64,000 nucleotides of DNA from JAIBJN01 sp963811635 (GTDB lineage: Bacteria; Actinomycetota; Thermoleophilia; Gaiellales; Gaiellaceae). The stretch is taken from NCBI GenBank assembly GCA_963811635.1, contig CAWESB010000003.1, positions 123,946-187,945 of the forward strand, read 5' to 3'. Made by a program: the position numbers and the translations under genes. Positions 54,017 through 62,369 of this stretch are shown here, in pieces. Numbering within the stretch: position 1 is the first letter of the stretch; every line of letters begins with the position of its first letter. The notes below the pieces were generated by a model. That model was not told the origin of the DNA. It saw only the letters and a program-made list of their open reading frames with translations, and did not search any database.

Positions 54017-54822
54017 AGGTCTTCGTCGTCAGCGACATGGAGGGCGTCTCCGGCATCGTCAAGTGGGAGCAGGTCGAAGGCGGCGAAGCCCTGTACGAGG
54101 AGGGCCGCAAGCTCTACACGGAGGAGATCAACGCCGCCGTGCGCGGCGCGAAGGCCGCCGGTGCCACGGAGATCGTCGTCATGGATTGTCACGGGGCGGG
54201 CAAGGGCTGGACGTTCAACTCGCTCGTGCCCGAGCTCCTCGACCCCGACTGTGAATGGGTCGTCCAGGACGAGTGGACGGAATACACGGAGCTCCTCGAG
54301 CAGGGCTGTGACGCGGCGCTTTTCATCGCCATGCACGCGAAGGCGGGCGCCGACCGGGGCGTCATGAGCCATACGATCTCCGGCCGGGACTATCGCGACC
54401 TGCGCTTCAACGGCGTCTCGGTCGGCGAGACCGGGATCAACGCGGCGCTCTGCGGCACGTGGGGCTGTCCGGTCGTGCTCGTTACCGGCGACGACGTCGC
54501 CTGCCGCGAGGCGGAGGAGCTCCTCGGCCCGGAGCTCGTCACCGTCGCCGTCAAGCAGGGTCTCGGGCGCCACAGCGCGCGCAACCTGCCGCCGGTCCGC
54601 GCCCGCGGGCTCATCGAGGCCGCCGCGAAGGAGGCGATCGAGAAGCGGGCGAGCATCCCGCCGTACGACCCGGGCAAGCCGTGCGAGGTCGTCGCCGTCC
54701 TCTCCGGCACCGAACTCGTCCAGCGCTACCGCTACCGCCACGGCGTCGAGATCGTCGACCCGGTCACCGTCTCCTCGAAGGCCGAGGACTGGTGGACCGC
54801 CTGGCGCCAGTTCTTCTTCTAA
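54013..54822 (+). CDS. dppA: M55-family D-aminopeptidase-like metalloprotease
   Basis: A 269-residue DppA homologue. DppA of Bacillus is a zinc D-aminopeptidase that recycles D-Ala peptides. Zinc and active-site motifs present: VVSDMEGVSGI (Asp, Glu), MDCHGAGKGW (His), AMHAKAG (His), MSHT and GETGINAALCG (Glu). Start GTG overlaps the cinA TGA. Its link to B12 genes is positional only; a separate promoter before cinA is possible. Confidence 0.9.
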   Translation: MKVFVVSDMEGVSGIVKWEQVEGGEALYEEGRKLYTEEINAAVRGAKAAGATEIVVMDCHGAGKGWTFNSLVPELLDPDCEWVVQDEWTEYTELLEQGCDAALFIAMHAKAGADRGVMSHTISGRDYRDLRFNGVSVGETGINAALCGTWGCPVVLVTGDDVACREAEELLGPELVTVAVKQGLGRHSARNLPPVRARGLIEAAAKEAIEKRASIPPYDPGKPCEVVAVLSGTELVQRYRYRHGVEIVDPVTVSSKAEDWWTAWRQFFF

Positions 54823-54837
54823 GCCCGTCCAAGCCAG

Positions 54838-54982
54838 CCACGTCCGGGGTCAGACCCAGTCCGGGGCCGGACAGGACATGGCCGCCGGAGGAATCCCCGC
54901 AAGCGGCCGGTGACGTTGCCGCGGCGCGCCCTCGCGGCGAGGTCCAACGCCGCCATGTCAGGGGTCAGACCCCTGGCATGGC
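54838..54982. repeat. REP-like hairpin pair, copy 2
   Basis: Units with GGGGTCAGACCC(C) at 54846-54857 and 54961-54973, 115 bases apart, in the gap between dppA and the helicase gene. The second unit is an extended palindrome with GCCATG ... CATGGC arms (54952-54982). Compared with copy 1 (CCACG ... CGTGG) both arms change together, as expected if pairing is kept. The interior holds no gene. Confidence 0.75.
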
Positions 54983-55033
54983 CTGCCCGGACTCGGCTCT
55001 TCGAACCCGGTCGAGCACGCCGACCCCGACGGA

Positions 55034-55039
55034 TACCAT
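55034..55039 (+). promoter_or_regulatory. -10 hexamer for the helicase gene
   Basis: TACCAT ends 7 bases before ATG 55047; no Shine-Dalgarno sequence. Confidence 0.4.
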
Positions 55040-55046
55040 CGACGTC

Positions 55047-57203
55047 ATGGCAGTGACCTCCCCGGAGGAATACCTCGCGGACCTGAACCCCGCCCAGCGC
55101 GAGGCGGTGCTCGCGACGGAAGGCCCCGTGCTCGTCGTCGCCGGAGCCGGCTCGGGGAAGACGCGCGTCCTCACCCACCGCATCGCCCACCTCGTCACCG
55201 CCTGCGGCGTGAAGCCGAACGAGATCCTCGCCATCACCTTCACGAACAAGGCCGCCGGGGAGATGAAGCGCCGCCTCGAGGCTGTCCTCGGCGACGTCTC
55301 CCAGCGCATGTGGGTGATGACGTTCCACGCTGCCTGCGGGCGCATCCTCCGCCGCGAGGCCCCGCGCCTTGCCTACAGGTCCAATTTCACGATCTACGAC
55401 CAGGCCGACCAGGTCCGCGTCGTCAAGGCGATCGTCGAGGAGGAGGGCTGGGACCCGAAGCGCTTCGTGCCGCGTGGGATCCACCACCAGATCTCCAGCG
55501 CCAAGAACCAGCTGGTCGGCCCCGAGGAGTACGCACAGCGCGTCGGCTCCTTCTACGAGCAGACAGTGGCGGCCGTCTACGACCGCTACCAGCGCCGTCT
55601 GCACGCCTCGAACGCGATGGATTTCGACGACCTGATCATGCGCACCGTCGAGGTGCTGGAGCAGCATCCCGACGCGCAGGAGAAGTGGCAGAAGGCCTTC
55701 CGCTACATCCTCGTCGACGAGTACCAGGACACGAACCACGCGCAGTACCGGCTGCTGCAGCTGCTCGCGGGCAAGCACGGGAACGTCTTCGCCGTCGGCG
55801 ACCCCGACCAGTCGATCTACGCGTTCCGCGGTGCCGACATTCGGAACATCCTCGAGTTCGAGCGCGACTTCGGTGGCGCGCAGACGATCGCGCTCGAGCA
55901 GAACTACCGCTCGACGAATGCGATCCTGCGCGCCGCGAACTCGCTGATCGCGAACAACCGCGAGCGCAAGCCGAAGAACCTCTTCAGCGAGCTGGGAGAG
56001 GGCGACCCGGTGCGCGTGATCGAGGTCGAGGACGAGCACGCGGAGGCGCGCTACGTCGCCGCCGAGCTCGCGGGACTGATCGACGAGGGCTACGCCGGCG
56101 CCGAGATCGCGGTCTTCTACCGGACGAACGCCCAGTCGCGCGTGCTGGAGGACGTCCTCGTCCGCCAGGAGATCCCCTATCAGGTGATCGGCGGCCCGCG
56201 CTTCTACGAGCGCGCCGAGATCAAGGACGCCGTCGCGTACCTGCAGGTGATCGACAACCCGTTCGACGGCGTCTCGCTCGCCCGGATCGCCAACCGGCCG
56301 CGCCGCGGCATCGGCGACTCGTCGATCGCGCGGCTCCAGGTCTACGCGGACGCCCAGGGCATCTCCCTCTTCGAGGCTCTCGACCAGGCCGAGGAGGCCG
56401 GAGTCGGTGCCGCGCCTCTCAAGGCCGTGCGGCGCCTTCACACGCTGCTGCAGTCGCTGATGTCCGGCGCGCTCGAGCTCTCCGTCCCCGAGCTGCTCGA
56501 GAAGGTGCTCGAGCAGAGCGGCTATCTCGAATCCCTCCAGGCCGAGCGCACGATCGAGGCGCAGGGACGCGTCGAGAACCTCCTCGAGCTCGGCGGCGTC
56601 GCCCTCGAGTACCAGGCGGCCGCCGAGAGCCCGTCGCTCTCGGAATTCCTCCAGCAGATCTCGCTCTTCTCCGACCAGGACGCCCTCGCCGAGGAGGGCA
56701 GCCGCGTCACCCTGATGACGCTCCACAACGCGAAGGGCCTCGAGTTTCGGTCTGTGTTTCTCGTCGGCATGGAGGAAGGCGTCTTCCCGCACGCACGCTC
56801 GATCGAGGAGCAGGGCATCGAGGAGGAGCGGCGTCTTGCCTACGTCGGTCTGACCCGGGCCCGCGAGCGCCTCACTCTGACCCACGCGTCGACCCGGTCG
56901 CTCTGGGGCGCGCGCGACTACCGCAGCCCGAGCCGCTTCCTGGAGGAGCTGCCGGGGGACGAGGTGGCGCGCGAGCGCCTGCGGCCGACCTCGTGGACCG
57001 GCTACAACGCGCCGCGGGCGTCGCTGGCGCCGACCGGCCCGACGCCGGACCTCTCCACGGGTGACTCGGTGCGGCACGAGACGCTGGGCGAGGGTGTCGT
57101 CGTCCGCATCGAGGGCGACGGCATCGTCACGGTCCGCTTTGCGCAGGACGGCGCCGAGCGCCGGCTCATGCTCGACTACGCGCCGCTGGAGAAGGTCGTC
57201 TGA
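55047..57203 (+). CDS. pcrA: UvrD/PcrA-type DNA helicase
   Basis: A 718-residue superfamily 1A 3'-5' helicase used in excision and mismatch-type repair and in clearing proteins from DNA. Motifs: Q/Walker A LNPAQREAVLATEG and VVAGAGSGKTRVL (about 33), ITFTNKAAGEMKRR (Ia), LVDEYQDTNHAQY (II), VGDPDQSIYAFRGA (III), LEQNYRSTNAIL (IV), LMTLHNAKGLEF (V), RRLAYVGLTRARERL (VI). The C-terminal VRHETLGEGVVVRIEGDGIVTVRF is the Tudor-like domain that binds RNA polymerase in PcrA/UvrD. Start is ATG after a TACCAT -10. Confidence 0.96.
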   Translation: MAVTSPEEYLADLNPAQREAVLATEGPVLVVAGAGSGKTRVLTHRIAHLVTACGVKPNEILAITFTNKAAGEMKRRLEAVLGDVSQRMWVMTFHAACGRILRREAPRLAYRSNFTIYDQADQVRVVKAIVEEEGWDPKRFVPRGIHHQISSAKNQLVGPEEYAQRVGSFYEQTVAAVYDRYQRRLHASNAMDFDDLIMRTVEVLEQHPDAQEKWQKAFRYILVDEYQDTNHAQYRLLQLLAGKHGNVFAVGDPDQSIYAFRGADIRNILEFERDFGGAQTIALEQNYRSTNAILRAANSLIANNRERKPKNLFSELGEGDPVRVIEVEDEHAEARYVAAELAGLIDEGYAGAEIAVFYRTNAQSRVLEDVLVRQEIPYQVIGGPRFYERAEIKDAVAYLQVIDNPFDGVSLARIANRPRRGIGDSSIARLQVYADAQGISLFEALDQAEEAGVGAAPLKAVRRLHTLLQSLMSGALELSVPELLEKVLEQSGYLESLQAERTIEAQGRVENLLELGGVALEYQAAAESPSLSEFLQQISLFSDQDALAEEGSRVTLMTLHNAKGLEFRSVFLVGMEEGVFPHARSIEEQGIEEERRLAYVGLTRARERLTLTHASTRSLWGARDYRSPSRFLEELPGDEVARERLRPTSWTGYNAPRASLAPTGPTPDLSTGDSVRHETLGEGVVVRIEGDGIVTVRFAQDGAERRLMLDYAPLEKVV

Positions 57204-58404
57204 GCATCGAAGTCGGCACCGCCGGGCGCGACGAGCTTGCGAGCGCGCTCACGCCCATCTGGCACTACTTCGGGATGCCGCAGGGGCCCGACGACGATCG
57301 GGTCTCGCGGATTCCGGTGCCCGACGGCCGCATGCACGTGGCGCGCGACGGCGACGCGATCGTCGGCGGGGCCGGCGTGTTCCCCTTCGGCCTGACCGTC
57401 CCGGGCGGCCCGATGCCGACGGCCGGGGTCACCGTCGTCGGCGTGCTGCCGACCCACCGTCGTCGCGGCATCCTCCGCGAGCTCATGCGCGCCCAGCTCG
57501 ACGACATCCACGACCGGGGCGAGCCGCTTGCCGCCCTGTGGGCCTCGGAGGGCTCGATCTACGGACGCTTCGGCTACGGGCTTTCGTCCCTCTGCGGCGA
57601 CATGGAGATCCAGCGGACCGACACCGCCTTTGTCCGGCCCGTCGACTGGGGCGGCACCTCTACGCTCGTCGACAAGGACGCGGCGCTGCGGCTCTTCCCG
57701 CCCGTCTACGATCGTGTGCAGGCCGCGACGCCGGGCATGTTCTCCCGATCGCGCGACTGGTGGGAGCACGCGCGTCTTCAACGACTCGGAATGGCGCCGG
57801 GCCGGCGGCGGCGAGCTTTCGTACGCGGCGCTCGAGCTCGAGGGGCAGCCGCAGGCGTACGCGATCTACCGGCTCAACTTCTCCTACGCGGACGGGGTCC
57901 CGACCGGGAAGACGGTGGTGATCGAAGCGATGGGCTTCGATCCGGCTGCGACCGCCGCCGTCTGGCGTTACCTCTTCGACATCGACTGGATGGTGGCGAT
58001 CGAGGCGGGCATGCTCCCGCTCGACCATCCGCTCTTCCTGCTCCTGTCCGATCCCAACCGGATGAAGTTCCGCGTCGGCGACGGCCTCTGGCTTCGCCTC
58101 GTGGACGTGGGCGCCGCCCTGGCCGGCGCGGGCGTACGCCACCGAGGACGAGCTCGTCTTCGGCGTCTCGGACACGTTCTGCCCCTGGAACGAGGGCAGC
58201 TTCGCGCTCGACGGGACGAAGGCGCGATCCGAGCCCGATCTGCGCCTCTCCGCGGCGGCGCTCGGGACGGCCTTTCTCGGCGGGTTCTCCTTCTCGGAGC
58301 TGCTCCGCGCGGGCCAGGTCGAGGAGGTCACGCAGGGCGCGATCGCGCGGGCGGACGCCCTCTTCCGCACCGACCCGAAGCCCTGGTGCCCGGAGATCTT
58401 CTGA
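57200..58404 (+). CDS. Eis-like GNAT N-acetyltransferase, two frameshifts
   Basis: About 400 residues, the length of Eis: two GNAT domains plus a sterol-carrier-like C-terminal domain. The acetyl-CoA loop is seen in VTVVGVLPTHRRRGILRELMRAQL; later parts are ALWASEGSIYGRFGYGLSS and the C-terminus TDPKPWCPEIF, whose terminal carboxylate is catalytic in Eis. Three reading frames are needed: one extra base near 57769 (DWWEH then RVFNDSEW) and another near 58130 (before AYATEDELVFG). No ATG/GTG/TTG starts the first frame; CTG 57200 overlaps the helicase TGA (CTGA). Eis acetylates amines, including aminoglycosides; its role here is unknown. Confidence 0.78.
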
Positions 58405-58411
58405 CTTCTGC

Positions 58412-58417
58412 TAGCGT
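58412..58417 (+). promoter_or_regulatory. Leaderless -10 hexamer for the M23 gene
   Basis: TAGCGT ends 8 bases before GTG 58426, just after the stop codon of the Eis-like gene. Confidence 0.4.
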
Positions 58418-58425
58418 TCCGCCTC

Positions 58426-58926
58426 GTGTTTCGAGTGAAGGCCCTGCTATTGGGCCTTTTTTGTTGCTCGGCCCTCGCATCGCCCGCGCTGGCCGCTTAT
58501 GAAGAGTCGCCCTCGGACTCCTACCGGGAGCCGCGCTGGCTCGTGCCCATGGACGGCCCGCTCGGGTCGCCGTTCGGCCCGCGCTGGGGACGCATGCACG
58601 ATGGCATCGACATCGAGGGCTGGGCGGAGACCCGCGTGCGCGCGACCCGGGTCGGCCTCGTCACCCACGTCGGCTATCTCGAGGACGGCGCCGGCTACGG
58701 CTTCGTCATCAAGGTGCGGCACACGGGCGGGGTCGTGACGATGTACGCGCACCTCGCACGCGCCTTCGTCAAGCGCGGGGAGATCGTGACCGCGCGCGAG
58801 ATCATCGGCCGCGCCGGCTGCACCGGCTCCTGCACGGGCACGCACCTCCACTTCCAGGCGTGGAGACACGGCAAGCTGATCGACCCGCTGGAGCTCCTCG
58901 GGCGGCACGCGTTCGACCGGCTCTGA
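58426..58926 (+). CDS. Secreted M23 (LytM) metallopeptidase
   Basis: A 166-residue exported endopeptidase that should cut peptidoglycan cross-links. Signal peptide 1-24 (VKALLLGLFCCSALASPALAA). Zinc motifs are complete: MHDGIDIEG (H-x3-D) and THLHFQAW (HxH), with MYAHL for the catalytic His. GTG start. Codons 5-12 use CTA, TTG, CTT, TTT, TGT, rare in this genome, because they form an intrinsic terminator (58438-58462). The stop TGA overlaps the ATG of the next gene. Confidence 0.9.
   Translation: MFRVKALLLGLFCCSALASPALAAYEESPSDSYREPRWLVPMDGPLGSPFGPRWGRMHDGIDIEGWAETRVRATRVGLVTHVGYLEDGAGYGFVIKVRHTGGVVTMYAHLARAFVKRGEIVTAREIIGRAGCTGSCTGTHLHFQAWRHGKLIDPLELLGRHAFDRL
58438..58462 (+). terminator. 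Intrinsic terminator inside the start of the M23 gene
   Basis: AAGGCCC (58438-58444), loop TGCTATT, GGGCCTT (58452-58458), and a T-tract of six (58457-58462). It is the only classic hairpin plus U-run that I see in the window, yet it lies in codons 5-13 of the M23 gene, 34 bases after the stop of the Eis-like gene. Confidence 0.75.
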
Positions 58927-59460
58927 TGCGGATCGTCTACTACGTCGCCGCCAGCCTCGACGGGCGCATCGCCGGACCGGATCACGACCTCGATTTTCTG
59001 GAGACGCTCTCGACCGAGGCCGGCGACCACGGCTACGCGGACTTCCTCGCGGACATCGACGGGCTCGTCACCGGCGCGAGCACGTACGAGTTCATGACCG
59101 CGTATCTCGTGGCCGTACGGCGACCGTCCGTGCTGGCTCGTCACGCACCGCGACGATCTCCCCGGCATCGAGGGCGCCGACATTCGCCGCTTCGCGGGCG
59201 ACGTCCACGGGCTGATCGCCGAGCTCGAGGCGGCGGGGCTCCGGCGGGTGTGGCTGCTCGGCGGCGGGAACCTGGCCGGCCAGTTCCTCGAGGCCGATCG
59301 CCTCGACGAGCTGATCGTCACGGTGGCGCCGACGTTCGTGGGCCGGGGCCCATCGCTCGCTGACGGAGAGCTGCCGCTGCGCCGCTACCGCCTCGTCGGC
59401 CTCGAGCGGGCCGAGGACACCGAGGGCGTCAGCCTTCGCTACGAGCGCGATTCCGACTGA
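58926..59460 (+). CDS. Dihydrofolate reductase / RibD C-terminal family protein, frameshifted
   Basis: About 177 residues of the RibD_C/DHFR-like fold. MRIVYYVAASLDGRIAGPDHDLDFLE, GLVTGASTYEFM, then after the shift WPYGDRPCWLVTHR, RRVWLLGGGNLAGQFLEADRLDELIVTVAPTFVGRGPSL. The family reduces pyrimidine or pterin-type substrates with NADPH; these small copies are of uncertain role. One extra base lies near 59100-59107. The ATG overlaps the M23 stop. Confidence 0.82.
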
Positions 59461-59505
59461 CCGCGGGTTGACTTCGCGGGCAGGCGCGCCTTTGGTGCGT
59501 TCGAG

Positions 59506-60258
59506 ATGACTGCGGTGCAGACGAGGGTTCGGCCTACGGCCCCGTCCTGGTCCGAGGAGGCGGCGCAGGATCGGACGGCGGCGGTCGCGGCCCGGATCCT
59601 CACCGGAACGCTCGTGCTCGCGATCGCCGCGGTTGCGCTGCAGACGGTGGTCGACCTCCTCGACTTCTGGGCGCTCGACCGCGACGTCGAGCTCCTGCTC
59701 GCCGACGCCGACCTCGGCGTGTTCTCATGGGCGAGCGTGGCGGCGACCTCGGTGGTCGCCGTGGGCGCATTGCTCCTCTCGACCGTCGACGGCCGCCGGC
59801 GCCGGCTCCTCTGGTTCGTCGCGGCCACCTCGGCGTACCTCTCGCTGGACGACCAGATCGGGCTGCACGAGCGCGTGGGCGACATCGCCGACCGCGCCGA
59901 AGGCTTCGCCGCCTGGGAGCCCGCTCGGCTCCTGTGGCCGGCGCTCTACCTGCCGCTCCTCGCCGCACTCTTTCTCGGTATCTGGCGGCTCGCGGGAGGC
60001 TTCCCGCGGCGCCCGGTGCGGTTCGTCAACGTCGGCCTCGCCCTGCTTGCGGCCGCGGTCGTGCTCGAGGTCCTCTCCGCGGCGGTGATCCGAGCCGGCT
60101 ACGACCGAGGCTCGGTGCTGTACGAGCTGGAGGCCGTCCTCGAGGAGGGCGCCGAGCTGGCGGGCTGGATCCTGATCGCCGGCGCGTTCCTGACGGCGTT
60201 CGTCCTCGCGCTGCGCGACGACACAGCCGCCTTGACGGTCAGGCGTCCGATTACGTAG
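59506..60258 (+). CDS. Multi-pass membrane protein with conserved acidic/His motifs
   Basis: A 250-residue protein with about six membrane segments. Between segments lie two polar motifs that look functional: AYLSLDDQIGLHERVGD (about 109-125) and LEAVLEEGAELAGW (about 213-226). The Asp/His/Glu cluster could bind metal, but I know no named family. A possible promoter TTGACT (59468-59473), 17 bases, TTTGGT (59491-59496) precedes ATG 59506. Confidence 0.6.
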   Translation: MTAVQTRVRPTAPSWSEEAAQDRTAAVAARILTGTLVLAIAAVALQTVVDLLDFWALDRDVELLLADADLGVFSWASVAATSVVAVGALLLSTVDGRRRRLLWFVAATSAYLSLDDQIGLHERVGDIADRAEGFAAWEPARLLWPALYLPLLAALFLGIWRLAGGFPRRPVRFVNVGLALLAAAVVLEVLSAAVIRAGYDRGSVLYELEAVLEEGAELAGWILIAGAFLTAFVLALRDDTAALTVRRPIT

Positions 60259-60261
60259 CGT
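60256..60261 (+). promoter_or_regulatory. Leaderless -10 hexamer for the citrate-synthase-like gene
   Basis: TAGCGT, overlapping the TAG stop of the preceding gene, ends 7 bases before GTG 60269. Confidence 0.4.
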
Positions 60262-60268
60262 CGCCGGG

Positions 60269-61063
60269 GTGCCGAGCGAGCGCCCGAGGCCCGTCAGCTC
60301 CATCAGCCAGGCCTATCCGGACCGGGTCGAGGTCCGGGGACGGGATCTCTGCGGCGAGCTCATGGGCAGCGTGAGCTTCACCGAGTACTTCCACCTGCTC
60401 CTCACCGGCCACGAGCCGACCGAGAACCAGCGCTTCTTCCTCGACCTCCTCCTCGTCAGCATCGCGGAGCACGGGATGATGCCGAGCAATGTCGCGGCCC
60501 GCATGACGCTCGCCGCCGATCCCGGCTCGCTCCACGGGGCCGTCGCTGCGGGGATCCTCGGCTGCGGCCCGGTCGTCCTCGGCACCTCCGAGGCGTGCGC
60601 ACGGCTCCTCGTGGAGGGGCAGCAGCAGGTGGCGGCCGGCGAAGAGCCGGCGGCGGTCGCGGACGGAATCGCCCGCGCCACGCATGCGGCCGGCGGCAAG
60701 GTGCCGGGGTTCGGGCATCCGGTGCACAGGCCGGTCGACCCGCGGGCCGAGCGGATCCTCGAGCTCGCGGACGAGCGCGCGGTGAGCGGGCCCCACGTTC
60801 TTCTCGCGCGGTGCCTGCGTGACTCCGTCGCCGCGGTGTGGGGGAAGCCGCTGCCGCTGAACGTGGCGATGCCCATCGCCGCCGTCATGCTCGACCTCGG
60901 CTTCTCGCCGGACACCGTGAAGGCCGTCCCGATTCTCGCGCGCACGGCCGGTCTGCTCGCGCACCTGGCCGAGGAGCGCGAGCGTCCGCTCGGGCTCCTG
61001 CTGGCGGGCGCTGCGGAGGAGACGGTCGAGTATCAGCCGCCGTCCGGCGGCGACCCGAGCTGA
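60269..61063 (+). CDS. Short citrate-synthase-family protein (citryl-CoA lyase-like)
   Basis: A 264-residue homologue of the citrate synthase catalytic core; normal citrate synthases have 370-430 residues, while citryl-CoA lyases and the ACLY C-terminal domain are this short. Family motifs: EHGMMPSNVA (H68), SLHGAVAAG (H89), GFGHPVHRP (H150). The catalytic Asp of the NVD(G) motif is replaced: LPLNVAMPIAAV has Ala200. C-C bond cleavage or formation by the known mechanism is thus in doubt. Overlaps the next gene, a PaaK-like ligase, by one base, hinting at a shared acyl-CoA pathway. Confidence 0.8.
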   Translation: MPSERPRPVSSISQAYPDRVEVRGRDLCGELMGSVSFTEYFHLLLTGHEPTENQRFFLDLLLVSIAEHGMMPSNVAARMTLAADPGSLHGAVAAGILGCGPVVLGTSEACARLLVEGQQQVAAGEEPAAVADGIARATHAAGGKVPGFGHPVHRPVDPRAERILELADERAVSGPHVLLARCLRDSVAAVWGKPLPLNVAMPIAAVMLDLGFSPDTVKAVPILARTAGLLAHLAEERERPLGLLLAGAAEETVEYQPPSGGDPS

Positions 61064-62364
61064 TGCTCGCCCCCGAGGTCGAGGGGCTCCCGTGGACCGA
61101 GCAGCTCCTGCTCGACGACCGGCGCTACCGCGTGCAGCTCGCGTATCTCTTCGAGCGCTCGCCTTTCTACCGCGAGAAGCTCACCGCCGCGGGGGTGGCA
61201 TCCGCCGAGGCTGCAGGGGGGCTCGCCGAGATCGCGCAGCTCCCCTTGACCGACAAGAGCGAGCTGAAGGCGACGGCCTCGGCCGAGAACCCTTTCGGCT
61301 CGCACTTCGCGACCGACCCCGCCGAGATCGTCCGGATCTACTCGACGAGCGGGACGACGGGGATGCCCACGTATCTCCCTGTGACGGCCGGCGATCTCGA
61401 GAACTGGGTGACCGGCTCGGCGCGAAGCTACGCGTCCTCGGGCGTGGTCGCCGGCCAGCGGATCGTCTCGACGTACAACGCCGGCCCGTTCGTCGCCGGG
61501 GCGGCGCTCGCGGCCTTCGAGCGCATCGGCCTCATCCACGTCCCGGTCGGGACCGGGAACACCGAGCGCCTCCTGCTCGCGATCGACCTGCTCGAGCCCC
61601 GGGCGGCCGTGCTGACGCCTTCGTACGCCGCCTATCTCGTCGAGTCGGCGCTCGAGCGGGGCCTGGACCTGCGGAAGTCCACTGTCGAGCGGGTCCTCGT
61701 GGCCGGCGAGCCCGGCGGCGGCGAGCCGGCGTTCCGCGCCAAGCTCGAGGAGGGCTGGGGGGCGCGCGTCACGGAGGCGATGGGCATCGGCGACATCGGG
61801 CCGTCGCTCTGGGGCGAGTGCGAGGAGCAGGATGGGATGCACCTGGGCGCCCGCGGCTTCGTCCACGCGGAGCTGATCGACCCGGGAACCGGCGAGGCGC
61901 TCGAGCTCGAGGACGGCGCTGCCGGCGAGCTCGTCCTGACACATCTCCAGCATCGCGCGGCGCCGCTCCTGCGCTTCCGCTCGCGCGACCACGTCGAGGT
62001 GCGCGCGGGCCCCTGCAGATGCGGGAGGACGGGCCCCCGCGTGCGCTGCGTCGGGCGCACCGACGACATGCTCATCGTCCGCGGCGTCAACGTCTTCCCA
62101 TCGGCGGTGCGCGAGGTCGTGAGCGAGTTCGCTCCCGCCGTGAGCGGCCACGTCCTCGTGAGGCCGCAGTCCCCCGGAGTGAAGCAGGAGCCGCCGCTGC
62201 CCGTGTCCGTCGAGCTCCGGCGGGGGGCGGGCGACGATCCTTTGCTCGCGCAAGGAATCCGTGAAAGGATCCGCGCCGTGCTCATGGTGCAGACGCAGGT
62301 CGAGCTCGTGCCGTGGGGCAGCCTCCAGCGGAGCGAGTACAAGTCGAAGCTCGTGGAGCGCTGA
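61063..62364 (+). CDS. Phenylacetate-CoA ligase-like AMP-forming enzyme
   Basis: A 433-residue ANL-superfamily enzyme of the PaaK type. The AMP-binding loop is IYSTSGTTGMPTYLPV (about 94-109), followed by TEAMGIGDIGPSLWGECEEQDGMHLG, GELVLTHL, LLRFRSRDHVEV, CRCGRTGPRVRCVGRTDDMLIVRGVNVFPSAVREVV and the C-terminal lysine region RSEYKSKLVER. PaaK enzymes make aryl- or acyl-CoA esters; substrate unknown. ATG overlaps the previous TGA; a VOC gene follows after five bases. Confidence 0.9.
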   Translation: MLAPEVEGLPWTEQLLLDDRRYRVQLAYLFERSPFYREKLTAAGVASAEAAGGLAEIAQLPLTDKSELKATASAENPFGSHFATDPAEIVRIYSTSGTTGMPTYLPVTAGDLENWVTGSARSYASSGVVAGQRIVSTYNAGPFVAGAALAAFERIGLIHVPVGTGNTERLLLAIDLLEPRAAVLTPSYAAYLVESALERGLDLRKSTVERVLVAGEPGGGEPAFRAKLEEGWGARVTEAMGIGDIGPSLWGECEEQDGMHLGARGFVHAELIDPGTGEALELEDGAAGELVLTHLQHRAAPLLRFRSRDHVEVRAGPCRCGRTGPRVRCVGRTDDMLIVRGVNVFPSAVREVVSEFAPAVSGHVLVRPQSPGVKQEPPLPVSVELRRGAGDDPLLAQGIRERIRAVLMVQTQVELVPWGSLQRSEYKSKLVER

Positions 62365-62369
62365 GGCCC

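Noticed and set aside
56846..56860. GTCTGACCCGGG in the helicase gene as another REP unit
   Set aside because: It lacks the full 13-mer palindrome and outer arms and is explained by coding for VGLTRAR.
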